From an uncultured Collinsella sp. (GTDB lineage: Bacteria; Actinomycetota; Coriobacteriia; Coriobacteriales; Coriobacteriaceae): DNA of 62,343 nt. The stretch is taken from the NCBI GenBank assembly GCA_900758375.1, contig CAAERJ010000021.1:1-62343 (forward strand). The letters are read 5' to 3'. The notes under the pieces are model-generated. The model was not told where the DNA came from. It did no database searches and saw nothing but the letters and a program-made list of their open reading frames with translations. This document shows, piece by piece, positions 1 through 8,204 of the stretch. How positions within the stretch are numbered: the stretch's first letter is position 1; each line of letters opens with the position of its first letter. The position numbers and the translations under genes were made by a program.

Positions 1-561
1 GGTATCCGTGGCGATGCGCGCTATGTCCTCGATCGCTTTGACCTTTCGTACATGAAGCAGTTCGATGTGGTTCATTCGGGCAACTATTGCTTTACTGAGC
101 GCGAGCTGCCCAAGTTGAAGGCTGCGGGCGTCACGGTCTCTTTTGACTTTTCGGACGACTCCACCGACGAGTACTACGAGCAGATTGCGCCCTACGTCGA
201 TTTTGCTTTCTTTAGTGCGGCGGATGCCGCGAGCGAGGACGAGATTCGCGAGCGTCTGGCATGGGTGAAGGGCCTGGGTCCGCGTTTTGTGTCGGCTACG
301 GCGGGCGCCGAGGGCTGCATTGCTTACGACGGCGAGCGTTATTACCGCCAGCTGGCTAAGCCGGTAACGGACATGAAGGACACCATGGGGGCGGGCGACT
401 CGTTCCTCACTTCGTTTTTGATGTGCTATCTCGATTCCGCCAAGCGTGGTGAGGATGGTGCCGAGGCCATCGAGCGTGCGCTCGACTTTGCTGCCGGGTT
501 TGCCTCGACCGTGTGCGGCATGGAAGGCTCTTGGGGCCACGGAGCACCAATCGTCGAATAG
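1..561 (+). CDS. frlD: Fructoselysine 6-kinase-like sugar kinase (5'-truncated)
   Basis: The reading frame is open from base 1, so the start lies outside the window. The remaining 186 residues are the C-terminal part of a PfkB/ribokinase-fold kinase. The ATP/anion-hole signature DTMGAGDSF is at about residues 124-132, and its Asp is the catalytic base in this family. The stretch from FDVVHSG to FDFSDD and DFAFFSA resembles FrlD, which phosphorylates fructoselysine (a Maillard product in food) at O6 in the cytoplasm before FrlB cleavage. The substrate is inferred from this resemblance; another PfkB sugar kinase is possible. A GC-rich hairpin follows the stop codon. Confidence 0.7.
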   Translation, partial: GIRGDARYVLDRFDLSYMKQFDVVHSGNYCFTERELPKLKAAGVTVSFDFSDDSTDEYYEQIAPYVDFAFFSAADAASEDEIRERLAWVKGLGPRFVSATAGAEGCIAYDGERYYRQLAKPVTDMKDTMGAGDSFLTSFLMCYLDSAKRGEDGAEAIERALDFAAGFASTVCGMEGSWGHGAPIVE

Positions 562-567
562 CCGAGC

Positions 568-601
568 GGTCCCGGGGAGGTGCAGGCGCCTCCTCGGGAC
601 C
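568..601 (+). terminator. GC-rich hairpin after the kinase gene
   Basis: A 13-bp stem (GGTCCCGGGGAGG with CCTCCTCGGGACC, one G-U pair) starts 7 bp after the kinase stop codon. There is no T-run, so it is a hairpin of terminator type rather than a canonical terminator. It directly abuts the long inverted-repeat element that begins at 603. Confidence 0.5.
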
Positions 602-602
602 C

Positions 603-835
603 GGTGTGCAAAAAATGCCAAATATGAGTACTGTGACTAATTTAGTCGCAGCAAAATCAACCCCTTCAGACGTGATTTGAGCGTCTGGAGGGGTTTAAGA
701 TTTGCGAAAACGCAGGATGAATGACTGTAAAAGCTTTAATTAGCGGACAATCGAGGATTATTCTGGCGGTTGGAAAGTTAAAAGAAATGTATCCATTTCG
801 GTAGCAGTACTCATATTTGGCATTTTTTGCACACC
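603..835. repeat. 233-bp element with perfect 31-bp terminal inverted repeats
   Basis: Bases 603-633 are the exact reverse complement of 805-835. Each arm reads from GGTGTGC at the outer edge to AGTACTG at the inner edge. The 171-bp interior is AT-richer than the surroundings and holds a 13-bp palindrome (GACTAATTTAGTC, 635-647) and a strong hairpin at 659-696 (AACCCCTTCAGACG with CGTCTGGAGGGGTT, one G-U pair). No open reading frame of convincing composition is inside, and I see no target-site duplication at the borders. It fills the junction of two convergent genes and ends 5 bp from the tatD stop. It could be a MITE-like element or a structured RNA/terminator. Confidence 0.75.
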
Positions 836-840
836 AGGGG

Positions 841-1623
841 TTAGCGAAGGTCAAAAACATAGTGCGCATTTGCTAAAACTGCCGACTCGATGCGCTTTGC
901 GTCACAGTTTTTGAGTGAGGCAATGCGCATCGAGGTCCTTGTGAGCGATTTGATGAGCGACTGCGCGCTTGTCTCTATGTTTGGTTCGGCTGGCGCATCG
1001 GTCTCGAGCAGTTGACGGTCGAGTGGAATCTGTCGGGCATATTCGCGACCGCGCTTGGTGGCGAGCATGCGTTCGTTGACGGAAAAATAGCAGCCCGCAT
1101 TACGCGCGCGGACGAGTTCGTCCGAAGTGCCGCTAAACCAGTGGAAGATGATAACGGGGGAGTCGGAGTTTGGGATGAGTAGTCCATGCGATTCGAGGAC
1201 GTCCAGTACGGCTCCTGCTGAACGAACGGCGTGAATTGATATCACGCGCCCGGCAAGAGGGCACTGCACGAGTGTATCGCAGAGCCGGTCAAATGCCTGT
1301 ATTTGTAGCGGCTCACTTCCGGCAAAACGAGCGGAAAAGTCGAGCCCGACCTCGCCAACAAAACGTTCTTGCGCGGCAATTTGGCAGAGTAGGTCAATTT
1401 CTGCGTTGCCGCATCGCTCGTCGGCGAGCCACCAGGGATGGAGGCCGATGCCCTTGATGACGGTAGGAGGGCGACGGGTTCGTCCATGTGCGTTAGCGAA
1501 GTCGCGTGGATCGACGCCGCAATCAAATAGACCCAAGCCCAGCGCCGTTGCCTCATCGGCAACAGCGTCCGGGTGAGCCATTAAATCAAGATGGCAATGT
1601 GCATCAAATAATCGGGGCTCCAT
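841..1623 (-). CDS. tatD: TatD family metal-dependent hydrolase
   Basis: This 260-residue protein has the TatD/YcfH TIM-barrel fold. Metal-binding DAHCHLD is at residues 8-14, EVGLD sits near the middle, and ETDAP lies near the C-terminus, all expected active-site motifs. Family members are cytoplasmic metal-dependent nucleases (3'-5' exonuclease or D-tyrosyl/phosphatase-like roles have been proposed). Length is normal for the family. It lies 14 bp downstream of tcdA on the same strand, so the two are probably co-transcribed. The exact physiological substrate cannot be read from the sequence. Confidence 0.85.
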   Translation of the reverse strand: MEPRLFDAHCHLDLMAHPDAVADEATALGLGLFDCGVDPRDFANAHGRTRRPPTVIKGIGLHPWWLADERCGNAEIDLLCQIAAQERFVGEVGLDFSARFAGSEPLQIQAFDRLCDTLVQCPLAGRVISIHAVRSAGAVLDVLESHGLLIPNSDSPVIIFHWFSGTSDELVRARNAGCYFSVNERMLATKRGREYARQIPLDRQLLETDAPAEPNIETSAQSLIKSLTRTSMRIASLKNCDAKRIESAVLANAHYVFDLR

Positions 1624-1637
1624 CTCGGCGCGCTCCG

Positions 1638-2435
1638 CTAGTCCAAGCGCTGGCCATCGGCGCGCACGCGCTCGGTACCGCGGCCACTGATCTGGCGGAT
1701 AACCTCGCCGGCGATCATCTGACCCATGATGGGCGGCATAAAGCTGGCGGTTCCCAGCTCGGTGCGCTCGTGGATGTTGGAAGGATCGCGGGGCTGTGTC
1801 TTAACCGATTCCTCGCAGCTAAACAGTACATGCAGGCTCTTGATTCCGCGCTTCTTGCATTCTTTGCGCATAATGCGGCTCATGGGGTCACGCACCGTAT
1901 CGAAGATGTCGGCAAAGCGGAGGCACTCGGGATGGAGCTTGTTGGCCCCGCCCATGGAGCTAACCAAACGAATGCCGTGGTCCTGAGCGTATTTGGCAAT
2001 GGTGAGCTTGGCCGAGATGGTGTCGATGGCGTCGACGACGTAGTCGAGCTTGCCGTCCGTCTGCTCCAAAACGCTCGCGAAGAAATCATCGATGTTGTCG
2101 CTCAGCAAGTATTCGGTGCGCTTGATGACGGTGGCGGCGGGATTGATGTCGTGGATCATGGCCTCCATCACGTCAACCTTGCGCTTGCCGACGGTGCTGT
2201 GAAAGGCGATGGACTGGCGATTGATATTGCTGGGCGCGATGATGTCCTTATCCAGAATGACGAAATGACCAATGCCGCCGCGGGCGAGTGCCTCGCAGCA
2301 GTTGGAGCCCACGCCTCCGCAGCCGAGCACTAGCACCGTAGCATCGGCGAGCTTATCGAGTGCCTCGCGGCCCATGATAATCTCGAGCTTGGTGTCGCGT
2401 GTCTCGATGGCGGCTGCGGCTGTGGTCTCGGTCAT
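1638..2435 (-). CDS. tcdA: tRNA threonylcarbamoyladenosine dehydratase (ThiF/MoeB family)
   Basis: This 265-residue E1-like protein carries the nucleotide-binding GCGGVGSNCCEALARGG loop near residue 37 and the SNINRQ arginine-finger region typical of TcdA/CsdL. TcdA uses ATP to cyclise the t6A modification at position 37 of ANN-decoding tRNAs. The start at 2435 is chosen because GGAGGATATCT lies just upstream; the frame stays open further upstream but without a site. A TATAAT box sits 44 bp upstream. TcdA often works with a CsdA/CsdE sulfur system, which is not seen here. Confidence 0.85.
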   Translation of the reverse strand: MTETTAAAAIETRDTKLEIIMGREALDKLADATVLVLGCGGVGSNCCEALARGGIGHFVILDKDIIAPSNINRQSIAFHSTVGKRKVDVMEAMIHDINPAATVIKRTEYLLSDNIDDFFASVLEQTDGKLDYVVDAIDTISAKLTIAKYAQDHGIRLVSSMGGANKLHPECLRFADIFDTVRDPMSRIMRKECKKRGIKSLHVLFSCEESVKTQPRDPSNIHERTELGTASFMPPIMGQMIAGEVIRQISGRGTERVRADGQRLD

Positions 2436-2478
2436 AGATATCCTCCGATGGGGAGTCGGTCGTGTTTTAGCTATCGCC

Positions 2479-2484
2479 ATTATA
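2479..2484 (-). promoter_or_regulatory. -10 box of the tcdA-tatD transcript
   Basis: Minus-strand TATAAT, with a weak TCAAAT -35 candidate 17 bp upstream. It lies 44 bp before the tcdA start codon, and I see no competing box closer. Confidence 0.45.
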
Positions 2485-2641
2485 GGTATTATTGCGATTC
2501 CATTTGAGCCCTTGGGCTTGTTGAAATGGGATCGGGATTCGCATAAGATTGAAGCAGATGGCACCCGTTGCAGCGGGTTGGCCAACTCCGAAACACGTTT
2601 ATGGCGTGAGAAGTGGCCGTCTTCGCATTACGCGGGGGCGG

Positions 2642-2728
2642 CTATTTCATTCGACCTCCAATGTGGATGCCGAGCTCCACAGCCGCGATTACAAGCAATA
2701 ACAACGTCAGGACATCGTCAATACTCAT
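2642..2728 (-). CDS. Small membrane peptide, 28 residues
   Basis: A 29-codon frame starts at ATG 2728 and is preceded by GAGAAGGAGATGGACT, a strong ribosome-binding site. The peptide begins MSIDDVLTLLLLVIAAVELG, continues IHIGGRMK and ends at TAG. It has one hydrophobic segment of about 17 residues with acidic residues at the N side and a basic C-terminal tail. Its layout recalls holin-like or type I toxin peptides and other small membrane proteins, but I cannot assign a family. It stands alone between tcdA and the divergent arsR-type gene. Confidence 0.6.
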   Translation of the reverse strand: MSIDDVLTLLLLVIAAVELGIHIGGRMK

Positions 2729-2830
2729 AGTCCATCTCCTTCTCGGGTAGAGGGAGCTGGCCCATCTGCTTCAACTTCCATTGTAGCTAAATACGAACGA
2801 ATGTTCTATAGATGTTCCTGTATTAGATAA

Positions 2831-2860
2831 TTAGACAAACATCTAAATATCGAGTATAGT
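2831..2860 (+). promoter_or_regulatory. Promoter with overlapping operator of the ArsR/SdpI operon
   Basis: TTAGAC (2831-2836) and TATAGT (2855-2860) are separated by 18 bp. The interrupted palindrome TTAGACAAACATCTAA (2831-2846) overlaps the -35 box, the expected position for autorepression by the ArsR-type regulator encoded just downstream. Regulator binding is inferred. Confidence 0.5.
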
Positions 2861-2894
2861 GTGCGCGTCATGAGAGATGATGAGAGGAGGTCTT

Positions 2895-3173
2895 ATGCCG
2901 GGAGAGGGCTTTAAGGCGCTTGCCGATCCAACGCGACGGCGCATTTTGGAGTTGCTGCGCGAGGGCAATTGCACGGCGGGGGAGCTTGCCGAGCATTTCG
3001 ATATCAGTAAGCCGTCGCTGAGCCATCACTTGGCGACGCTCAAAAACGCCGGGTTGGTGACCGACGAACGTCATGGCCAAAACATCGTTTACAGCTTAAA
3101 CACCACCGTCATGCAGGACTTGATCGGTTGGTTTATGGGCTTTACAAACACGGAAGGTGATAAGGATGAATAA
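2895..3173 (+). CDS. ArsR/SdpR-type winged-helix autorepressor
   Basis: This 92-residue protein is a minimal winged helix. FKALADPTRRRILELLREG is followed by the recognition helix SKPSLSHHLATLKNAGLV, diagnostic of the ArsR family. No cysteine metal-binding motif is present (the single Cys is in NCTAGEL), so metal sensing is unlikely. GAGAGGAGG ends four bases before this ATG, which selects 2895 over the ATG at 2877. The stop overlaps the start of the SdpI-like gene by 8 bp. The arrangement matches the B. subtilis sdpR-sdpI unit, where the repressor is controlled by the membrane partner. Confidence 0.85.
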   Translation: MPGEGFKALADPTRRRILELLREGNCTAGELAEHFDISKPSLSHHLATLKNAGLVTDERHGQNIVYSLNTTVMQDLIGWFMGFTNTEGDKDE

Positions 3174-3870
3174 CGAAAACAAGGGCATTCACGCCACGGG
3201 GGTATCGCGGCGTGTGTGGATTGCGCTGATCGCTCTGTGCGTCGCCAATGTCGTAGCGCACCTCATGGTGATGCCGAGCTTGCCTGGGCAGATTCCCACG
3301 CACTGGGGCGCGAACGGAGCCGTCGACGGTTGGGGTCCCAGCTGGATGGCCTCCGCGCTCGGCGTGCTGCCTCTGGTGCTTCTCGCAATGTTCTGCGTGG
3401 TGCCGCGCATCGATCCCAAAGGTGAGGCATATCGAACCTCGGGCAAGTTCTATCAGGGCTTCGTAATCGCCTTCACCTTGTTCATGTGCGCCATAAGCTG
3501 GCTGGGAGAGCTTACGGTCTGGGGCGTGGTGCCGGCGGTCGGTTCGGTTAACGTGCTGATTTCCGGTGTTGTCGGTTTGCTGTTCATCGGCGTAGGCAAC
3601 TACTTGCCGCGTGTGAAGCAGAACTATACGCTCGGTATCAAGACGCCTTGGGCGCTTGCCAATCCCGAGAACTGGCGCCGTACGCAGCGCTTTGGCGGTG
3701 CCTGCTTTATGGTGCTGGGCTTTGGCCTGATTGTGATGGGCGTGGCGGGTAGCGTGCTTTCGAGTGAAGTCGTCGCCGCGGTGATTGCGGTTCTGGCGTT
3801 TGGTTCGGTTGGAGCCGTCTACGTCTACTCGTATCTGCTGTGGCGCAAATCGCAGCGAGCCGCTCGCTAA
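3166..3870 (+). CDS. SdpI/DUF1648 family membrane protein
   Basis: This 234-residue integral membrane protein has about six hydrophobic segments. The extracytoplasmic motif MPSLPGQIPTHWGANG before the second half of the first loop is the DUF1648 hallmark. SdpI in Bacillus gives immunity to the SDP cannibalism toxin and also sequesters SdpR at the membrane. No toxin gene is seen nearby, so a signalling or immunity role is only inferred. Translation is coupled to the upstream regulator (8-bp overlap). A GTG nine bases upstream is an alternative start. Confidence 0.8.
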   Translation: MNNENKGIHATGVSRRVWIALIALCVANVVAHLMVMPSLPGQIPTHWGANGAVDGWGPSWMASALGVLPLVLLAMFCVVPRIDPKGEAYRTSGKFYQGFVIAFTLFMCAISWLGELTVWGVVPAVGSVNVLISGVVGLLFIGVGNYLPRVKQNYTLGIKTPWALANPENWRRTQRFGGACFMVLGFGLIVMGVAGSVLSSEVVAAVIAVLAFGSVGAVYVYSYLLWRKSQRAAR

Positions 3871-3937
3871 GGTTGCGGAAAACTAGCGTACGCAGTTCAT
3901 AGTATGTTCCGGGGGAACTTTTCCCAGGTAGTATTAG

Positions 3938-3959
3938 GGGGTATGGGCAACCATGCCCC
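3938..3959 (+). promoter_or_regulatory. GNRA-capped hairpin in the ettA leader
   Basis: GGGGTATGG and CCATGCCCC form a 9-bp stem with one G-U pair around the tetraloop GCAA, 96 bp before the ettA start. It is followed by TATTTCGTT rather than a clean T-run. It may be the sdpI terminator or an ettA leader structure. Confidence 0.35.
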
Positions 3960-4055
3960 TATTTCGTTACGTTTCAGAGCTGGTTTTTCCATTTCGTTTC
4001 CACTAAAGCGAAACAAGAATAGGAAAACAGCAGGTAGAAAGGATAAAACAGGCAT

Positions 4056-5735
4056 ATGGCGGAGTTTATCTACCAGATGTATCAGGCTCGCAAGGCCCAT
4101 GGCGACAAGGTGATCCTTGACGACGTGACCCTGAGCTTCTACCCCGGTGCCAAGATCGGCGTTGTGGGTCCCAACGGCATGGGCAAGTCGACCCTGCTCA
4201 AGATCATGGCCGGCATCGAGGAGGTCTCCAACGGCGATGCCAGGCTCACCCCCGGCTACACTGTGGGCATCCTGCAGCAGGAGCCGCCGCTCGATGACGA
4301 CAAGACCGTCATCGAGAACGTGCGCATGGCGTTTGGTGATATGATCGCCAAGGTCGATCGCTTCAATAAGATCGGCGAGGAGATGTGCGACCCGGATTGC
4401 GACATGGACGCCCTCATGGCCGAGATGGGCAAGCTCCAGGACGAGATCGACGCCGCCGACGGCTGGGATATCGATTCCAAGCTCGGCCAGGCCATGGACG
4501 CCCTGCAGCTGCCCGATTCCGACATGCCGGTCAACGTGCTTTCCGGCGGCGAGCGTCGTCGCGTGGCCCTGTGCAAGCTGCTGCTCGAGGCTCCCGACCT
4601 GCTGCTGCTCGACGAGCCCACGAACCACCTGGACGCCGAGTCGATCCTGTGGCTCGAGCACTTCCTGCACAACTACCAGGGCGCGGTGCTTGCCGTTACG
4701 CACGATCGCTACTTCCTGGATAACGTTGCCGAGTGGATCTGCGAGGTTGACCGCGGTCACCTTTATCCCTACAAGGGCAACTACTCAACGTATCTGGAGA
4801 CCAAGGCCGCGCGTATCGAGGCTCAGGGCAACCGTGACGCCAAGCTCGCCAAGCGGATGGAGGCCGAGCTCGAGTGGGTACGCAGCTCGCCCAAGGCTCG
4901 CCAGGCAAAGAACAAGGCCCGTCTTGCTCGCTACGAGGAGATGGAGGCCGAGGCCCGCGCAAGCCAGAAGCTCGACTGGACCGACATCCGCATCCCTGTG
5001 GGCCCGCGTTTGGGCAACAAGGTGCTCGAGGCCCATCATCTGCACAAGGAGTTCGATGGCCGCGTGCTCATCGATGACCTTTCGTTCACCCTGCCGCGCA
5101 ACGGCATCGTGGGCGTGATCGGTCCCAACGGCGTGGGCAAGACCACACTGTTCAAGACGATTGTGGGTCTGGAGCCGCTGACTTCGGGCGAGCTCGAGGT
5201 GGGCGAGACCGTCAAGATCTCTTACGTCGACCAGAACCGTTCCGGCATCGACCCCGACAAGAACCTATGGGAGGTCGTCTCGGACGGCCTGGACCACATG
5301 ATGGTCGGCGAGACCGAGGTTCCGAGCCGCGCTTATGTGGCGAGCTTTGGCTTTAAGGGCCAGGACCAGCAGAAGCGCGCTGGCGTGCTCTCCGGCGGCG
5401 AGCGCAACCGTCTGAACCTGGCGCTCACGCTCAAGCAGGGCGGCAACCTGTTGCTCCTCGACGAGCCCACGAACGACCTCGACGTCGAGACGCTGTCCTC
5501 GCTCGAGGCGGCGCTGCTCGAGTTCCCGGGCTGCTCGGTGGTCATTAGCCACGACCGTATGTTCCTGGACCGCGTCGCCACGCACATTCTGGCGTGGGAG
5601 GGCACCGACGAAAATCCGGGCAACTGGTATTGGTTCGAGGGCAACTTCGAGGCCTATCAGGCCAACCGCATCGAGCGCCTGGGCGAGGACGCAGCCCAGC
5701 CGCATCGTATCCACCGCAAGCTCACGCGTGACTAG
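4056..5735 (+). CDS. ettA: Energy-dependent translational throttle protein EttA (ABC-F ATPase)
   Basis: This 559-residue protein has two ABC ATPase domains and no membrane segment. Walker A motifs are GPNGMGKST (about 38-46) and GPNGVGKTT (about 356-364), and signature motifs are LSGGERRR and LSGGERNR. Both Walker B motifs read LLLLDEPTN. The charged linker between the domains includes the KNKARLARYEE region characteristic of EttA. EttA binds the ribosomal E site and gates entry into elongation according to the ATP/ADP ratio. Length is normal. It is monocistronic, closed by a hairpin shared with the convergent gene. Confidence 0.93.
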   Translation: MAEFIYQMYQARKAHGDKVILDDVTLSFYPGAKIGVVGPNGMGKSTLLKIMAGIEEVSNGDARLTPGYTVGILQQEPPLDDDKTVIENVRMAFGDMIAKVDRFNKIGEEMCDPDCDMDALMAEMGKLQDEIDAADGWDIDSKLGQAMDALQLPDSDMPVNVLSGGERRRVALCKLLLEAPDLLLLDEPTNHLDAESILWLEHFLHNYQGAVLAVTHDRYFLDNVAEWICEVDRGHLYPYKGNYSTYLETKAARIEAQGNRDAKLAKRMEAELEWVRSSPKARQAKNKARLARYEEMEAEARASQKLDWTDIRIPVGPRLGNKVLEAHHLHKEFDGRVLIDDLSFTLPRNGIVGVIGPNGVGKTTLFKTIVGLEPLTSGELEVGETVKISYVDQNRSGIDPDKNLWEVVSDGLDHMMVGETEVPSRAYVASFGFKGQDQQKRAGVLSGGERNRLNLALTLKQGGNLLLLDEPTNDLDVETLSSLEAALLEFPGCSVVISHDRMFLDRVATHILAWEGTDENPGNWYWFEGNFEAYQANRIERLGEDAAQPHRIHRKLTRD

Positions 5736-5773
5736 GTTTATTGCTGGTTTGGTTACGTAACATCAACAAATAA

Positions 5774-5809
5774 AAACGGCTCAAATCCTGATTTGGATTT
5801 GAGCCGTTT
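5774..5809. terminator. Bidirectional terminator, ettA / convergent gene
   Basis: AAACGGCTCAAATC pairs perfectly with GATTTGAGCCGTTT around an 8-nt loop, flanked by A-rich and T-rich bases on both sides. It serves ettA on one strand and the gene ending at 5814 on the other. Confidence 0.85.
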
Positions 5810-5813
5810 GTCG

Positions 5814-7121
5814 TTACTGCTCGGGTTCTTCGACTTTGTCGATGGTCCAGGTGGCTCCGAGGCCTCCGGTGGTGTTGCGGCGGATGCGCACGGTGACTTC
5901 GCGGCGCTCGCCGGCCTGCGTGTAACGCAGGGGGAAGCTTGCGCGGTTTCGCGCGACCTCGATGGTACCGCGCTCGCGGGCGATCCAGTAGTACTCGCCG
6001 ACGATGCCGAGGGCGTCGGCGCCGTAGGGGAGATAGGTTGACAGCTGGTGCAGAAGCGGGCCGGGGCAGAAGATCTCGGTTGTGAAATCGACGGGGAAGT
6101 CCTTGGGGATGGCGGGCGCTGCAGGTGCGGGGGTTGGGGCTGCTGCGGGTGCCGGAGCCGGTGCCGGTGCGGGAATTTGGTCGCAAGCAGCGGTGGGCAC
6201 GGACTTGATGACGGGTGCGGGCTCTGGCGTCGAGTCCGGTTTGATCGTGGAATCTGCGGGCTCCACGGTGACGGGCGCGTCTGCAGCTGCAGTTTCAACC
6301 TCAACCTGCGTCGCGTTCTCGTTCTCGACGCTCGGCTTTGCCTCGATGGGCGTGGATGCCATGGTGGTGATGCCGGCGTTGGCGTTCTCGGGATCATAGA
6401 CGACCGTGAGCGAGATGGCGGGCTGCGGCGTCTCGGGCTCCGGCGCCGACTCGGTAGCGCCTTGATCGGCGGGCTCGTCGGACTGATCGTCCTCAGCCTC
6501 GTCGCCAAAGACATCGCTGTTTTGGAACGCAGGCGTCTCAGGCTGGTCAGCGGCTTCTTCGGTTGTCGACTTGGGAGCCTCGTCGAGCTCCGCAGTGGCT
6601 TCCTGCTCGGATATGACTTTGGAATCGGTCGTGGCGGCGATTTCGGTTTCGGCTTCTGCTGTTACCTCAATAGCGACTTCGATCTCTGCCTCGGGCTCGG
6701 GTTCCGGCGCGGCTTCAACCATGGCTTCGGGCTCGGGACGCTTAACGTGCTTAGGGCGCACGGCCTTGAGGTCCTTCTCGCCGCGCTTTTTCTTTTTGTA
6801 GGACTGCTTGGCTCCCTTGGCTGCCTTGGGCTTGTCCTCGCCCTTGGCAAGGGCGGCATCCCAGGTATCGTTGGCGATGACGGTGGCATACAGGCGACCG
6901 CCCTTAAAGACGGTCAGTCTAATGCAGTCGTCGAGCTCCTCGAGCAGCTCGCGCGTGGACTCGAAGCCCAGGTCATAAGCGGTCATGTCGCCGGCGGCGA
7001 GCGCCTCCTCGACCTGCGTCATAAACGTTTGCTTGCCGCACCCAATCGCGTCGCGCAGCAGACGATACAGATAGATGTGGTTGCCCAGCGATAGCGTGGG
7101 CGTAACTATTGTCTTGCTCAT
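5814..7121 (-). CDS. Uncharacterised protein, possible LOTUS-like N-domain and acidic low-complexity linker
   Basis: This 435-residue cytoplasmic protein has two ordered ends. The N-terminal 90 residues contain LGFESTRELLEELDD followed by IRLTVFKGGRLYATV, a helix-strand pattern reminiscent of the OST-HTH/LOTUS RNA-binding fold. Residues 100-125 are Lys-rich (KKKKRGEK). Residues 130-330 are a Glu/Ala/Pro/Thr-rich linker. The final 95 residues, from PVDFTTEIFCPGPLL, form a second compact domain of unknown family. GAGGAG precedes the start. The LOTUS suggestion is visual only; I do not recognise the family with certainty. Confidence 0.6.
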   Translation of the reverse strand: MSKTIVTPTLSLGNHIYLYRLLRDAIGCGKQTFMTQVEEALAAGDMTAYDLGFESTRELLEELDDCIRLTVFKGGRLYATVIANDTWDAALAKGEDKPKAAKGAKQSYKKKKRGEKDLKAVRPKHVKRPEPEAMVEAAPEPEPEAEIEVAIEVTAEAETEIAATTDSKVISEQEATAELDEAPKSTTEEAADQPETPAFQNSDVFGDEAEDDQSDEPADQGATESAPEPETPQPAISLTVVYDPENANAGITTMASTPIEAKPSVENENATQVEVETAAADAPVTVEPADSTIKPDSTPEPAPVIKSVPTAACDQIPAPAPAPAPAAAPTPAPAAPAIPKDFPVDFTTEIFCPGPLLHQLSTYLPYGADALGIVGEYYWIARERGTIEVARNRASFPLRYTQAGERREVTVRIRRNTTGGLGATWTIDKVEEPEQ

Positions 7122-7192
7122 GGCAAATCTCCTCTATACACACCAAAGCATCTTACCATCGCACGGGCCTTGCCATCTCGTCGCCCAAGGTA

Positions 7193-7225
7193 AACGGGCG
7201 CGACCGTTGCCGGTTCGCGCCCGTT
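7193..7225 (-). terminator. Terminator hairpin after the 7260-8204 gene
   Basis: AACGGGCGCGA (7193-7203) pairs perfectly with TCGCGCCCGTT (7215-7225). On the minus strand the stem is followed by a short T-rich stretch, and it sits 34 bp past the stop. Confidence 0.65.
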
Positions 7226-7259
7226 ATGCAGGTCGGTTATCTATGAGAGACAAACGTGC

Positions 7260-8204
7260 TTAGTTGCCCGATGCCGTGTCTTGGCTCGAGCTGTCTGATG
7301 CCGTGCCGGAAGCGGTTCCGCTCGAGCTGTTGGTGTTGCTATTGTCGGTAGATCCCGTGCCCGATGCATTGCCGCTCGTCTGGTCGCCTGTGCTCGGTTG
7401 AGAGCCGTCAGTCGTTTGGCTTGAGTCGGTCGTGCTGGATTGCGTGCCGCCGCTGTTCGCAGAGGGATCAGCGCTCTGCGACTGATCGGGGGTGTTCGAG
7501 GACGAGTCGGTGGATGCGGAGGCGCCCTGCGAGTCGTCCTGCTGGCTTTGCGATTGACCGGTGTTATCCGCGTCGTGCTCGGTCGTGCGCGACGAAAGGA
7601 TTGGCTCGGGACGCTCGCCCAGACCCTCACCGGCGGTGGTGATAAGGATGGCACCGGTGCAGGCGATGACCGCGACGATGGCGATGGCGATCGAGAAGAT
7701 GATGACCTTCTTTTGCGTCTGGCTGCGCTCTGCCGCCGCCTTGGCGCGCAGGCTGTTGGGAGCGACGCGTGCCGTGGTCGCGCGCCCCGCAATCTGGCGC
7801 ATCTCTTGCGTAGTCGCGGCGCCGCCCAGGTGCTCCTCGGCATTAAATTCAACGGGCTCATAGGCGCCGGCGGGGTAGTCGACGTCGGCGTGCGTACCTT
7901 TGAGGGCTTTGGCGCTGGCAGAGATAAAGTGGCGGTAGACCTGCGAGGACACAACGGTGATGACCGAGCTCACGGCGGCGCCGATCACCGATCCGGCGAT
8001 ACCGATTTTGGAAGCAAGCGCGACGCTCGTGGCGGCGGCTGCAGCGCCGGCGATGATTTGGGGAATGGAAATGTCGTCGAACAGGCCCTTTTTGGGCGCG
8101 ATGGCCATGGTCTGTCCGATGGAATGGTTTTCGTGAACGCCGTTGTTGAGCGCGGCCGGTGTCATGACGCGTGTGCGCGGCGCGTCGGTGTACTTGGTTG
8201 TCAT
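7260..8204 (-). CDS. Uncharacterised membrane protein with Ser/Thr/Gln-rich tail
   Basis: This 314-residue protein starts at MTTKYTDAP (8204), selected by GGGAGGG upstream. A hydrophobic Ala/Gly-rich hairpin (about residues 45-80) is followed by a cytoplasmic-type segment. One clear transmembrane helix follows at about 170-195, then a roughly 110-residue tail made almost only of Ser, Thr, Gln, Asn, Asp and Gly. The tail looks like a disordered extracellular stalk. No sorting motif is visible at the C-terminus. The function is unknown; the layout suggests an envelope protein. Confidence 0.7.
   Translation of the reverse strand: MTTKYTDAPRTRVMTPAALNNGVHENHSIGQTMAIAPKKGLFDDISIPQIIAGAAAAATSVALASKIGIAGSVIGAAVSSVITVVSSQVYRHFISASAKALKGTHADVDYPAGAYEPVEFNAEEHLGGAATTQEMRQIAGRATTARVAPNSLRAKAAAERSQTQKKVIIFSIAIAIVAVIACTGAILITTAGEGLGERPEPILSSRTTEHDADNTGQSQSQQDDSQGASASTDSSSNTPDQSQSADPSANSGGTQSSTTDSSQTTDGSQPSTGDQTSGNASGTGSTDNSNTNSSSGTASGTASDSSSQDTASGN

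Noticed and set aside
603..835. A degraded insertion sequence
   Set aside because: There is no transposase remnant and no target duplication; the perfect 31-bp arms argue against decay. It is kept as a MITE-like or RNA element.
7260..7600. Low-complexity Ser/Thr/Gln coding stretch as a tandem DNA repeat
   Set aside because: The codons vary, with no regular repeat unit; it is a biased protein tail rather than a DNA repeat.
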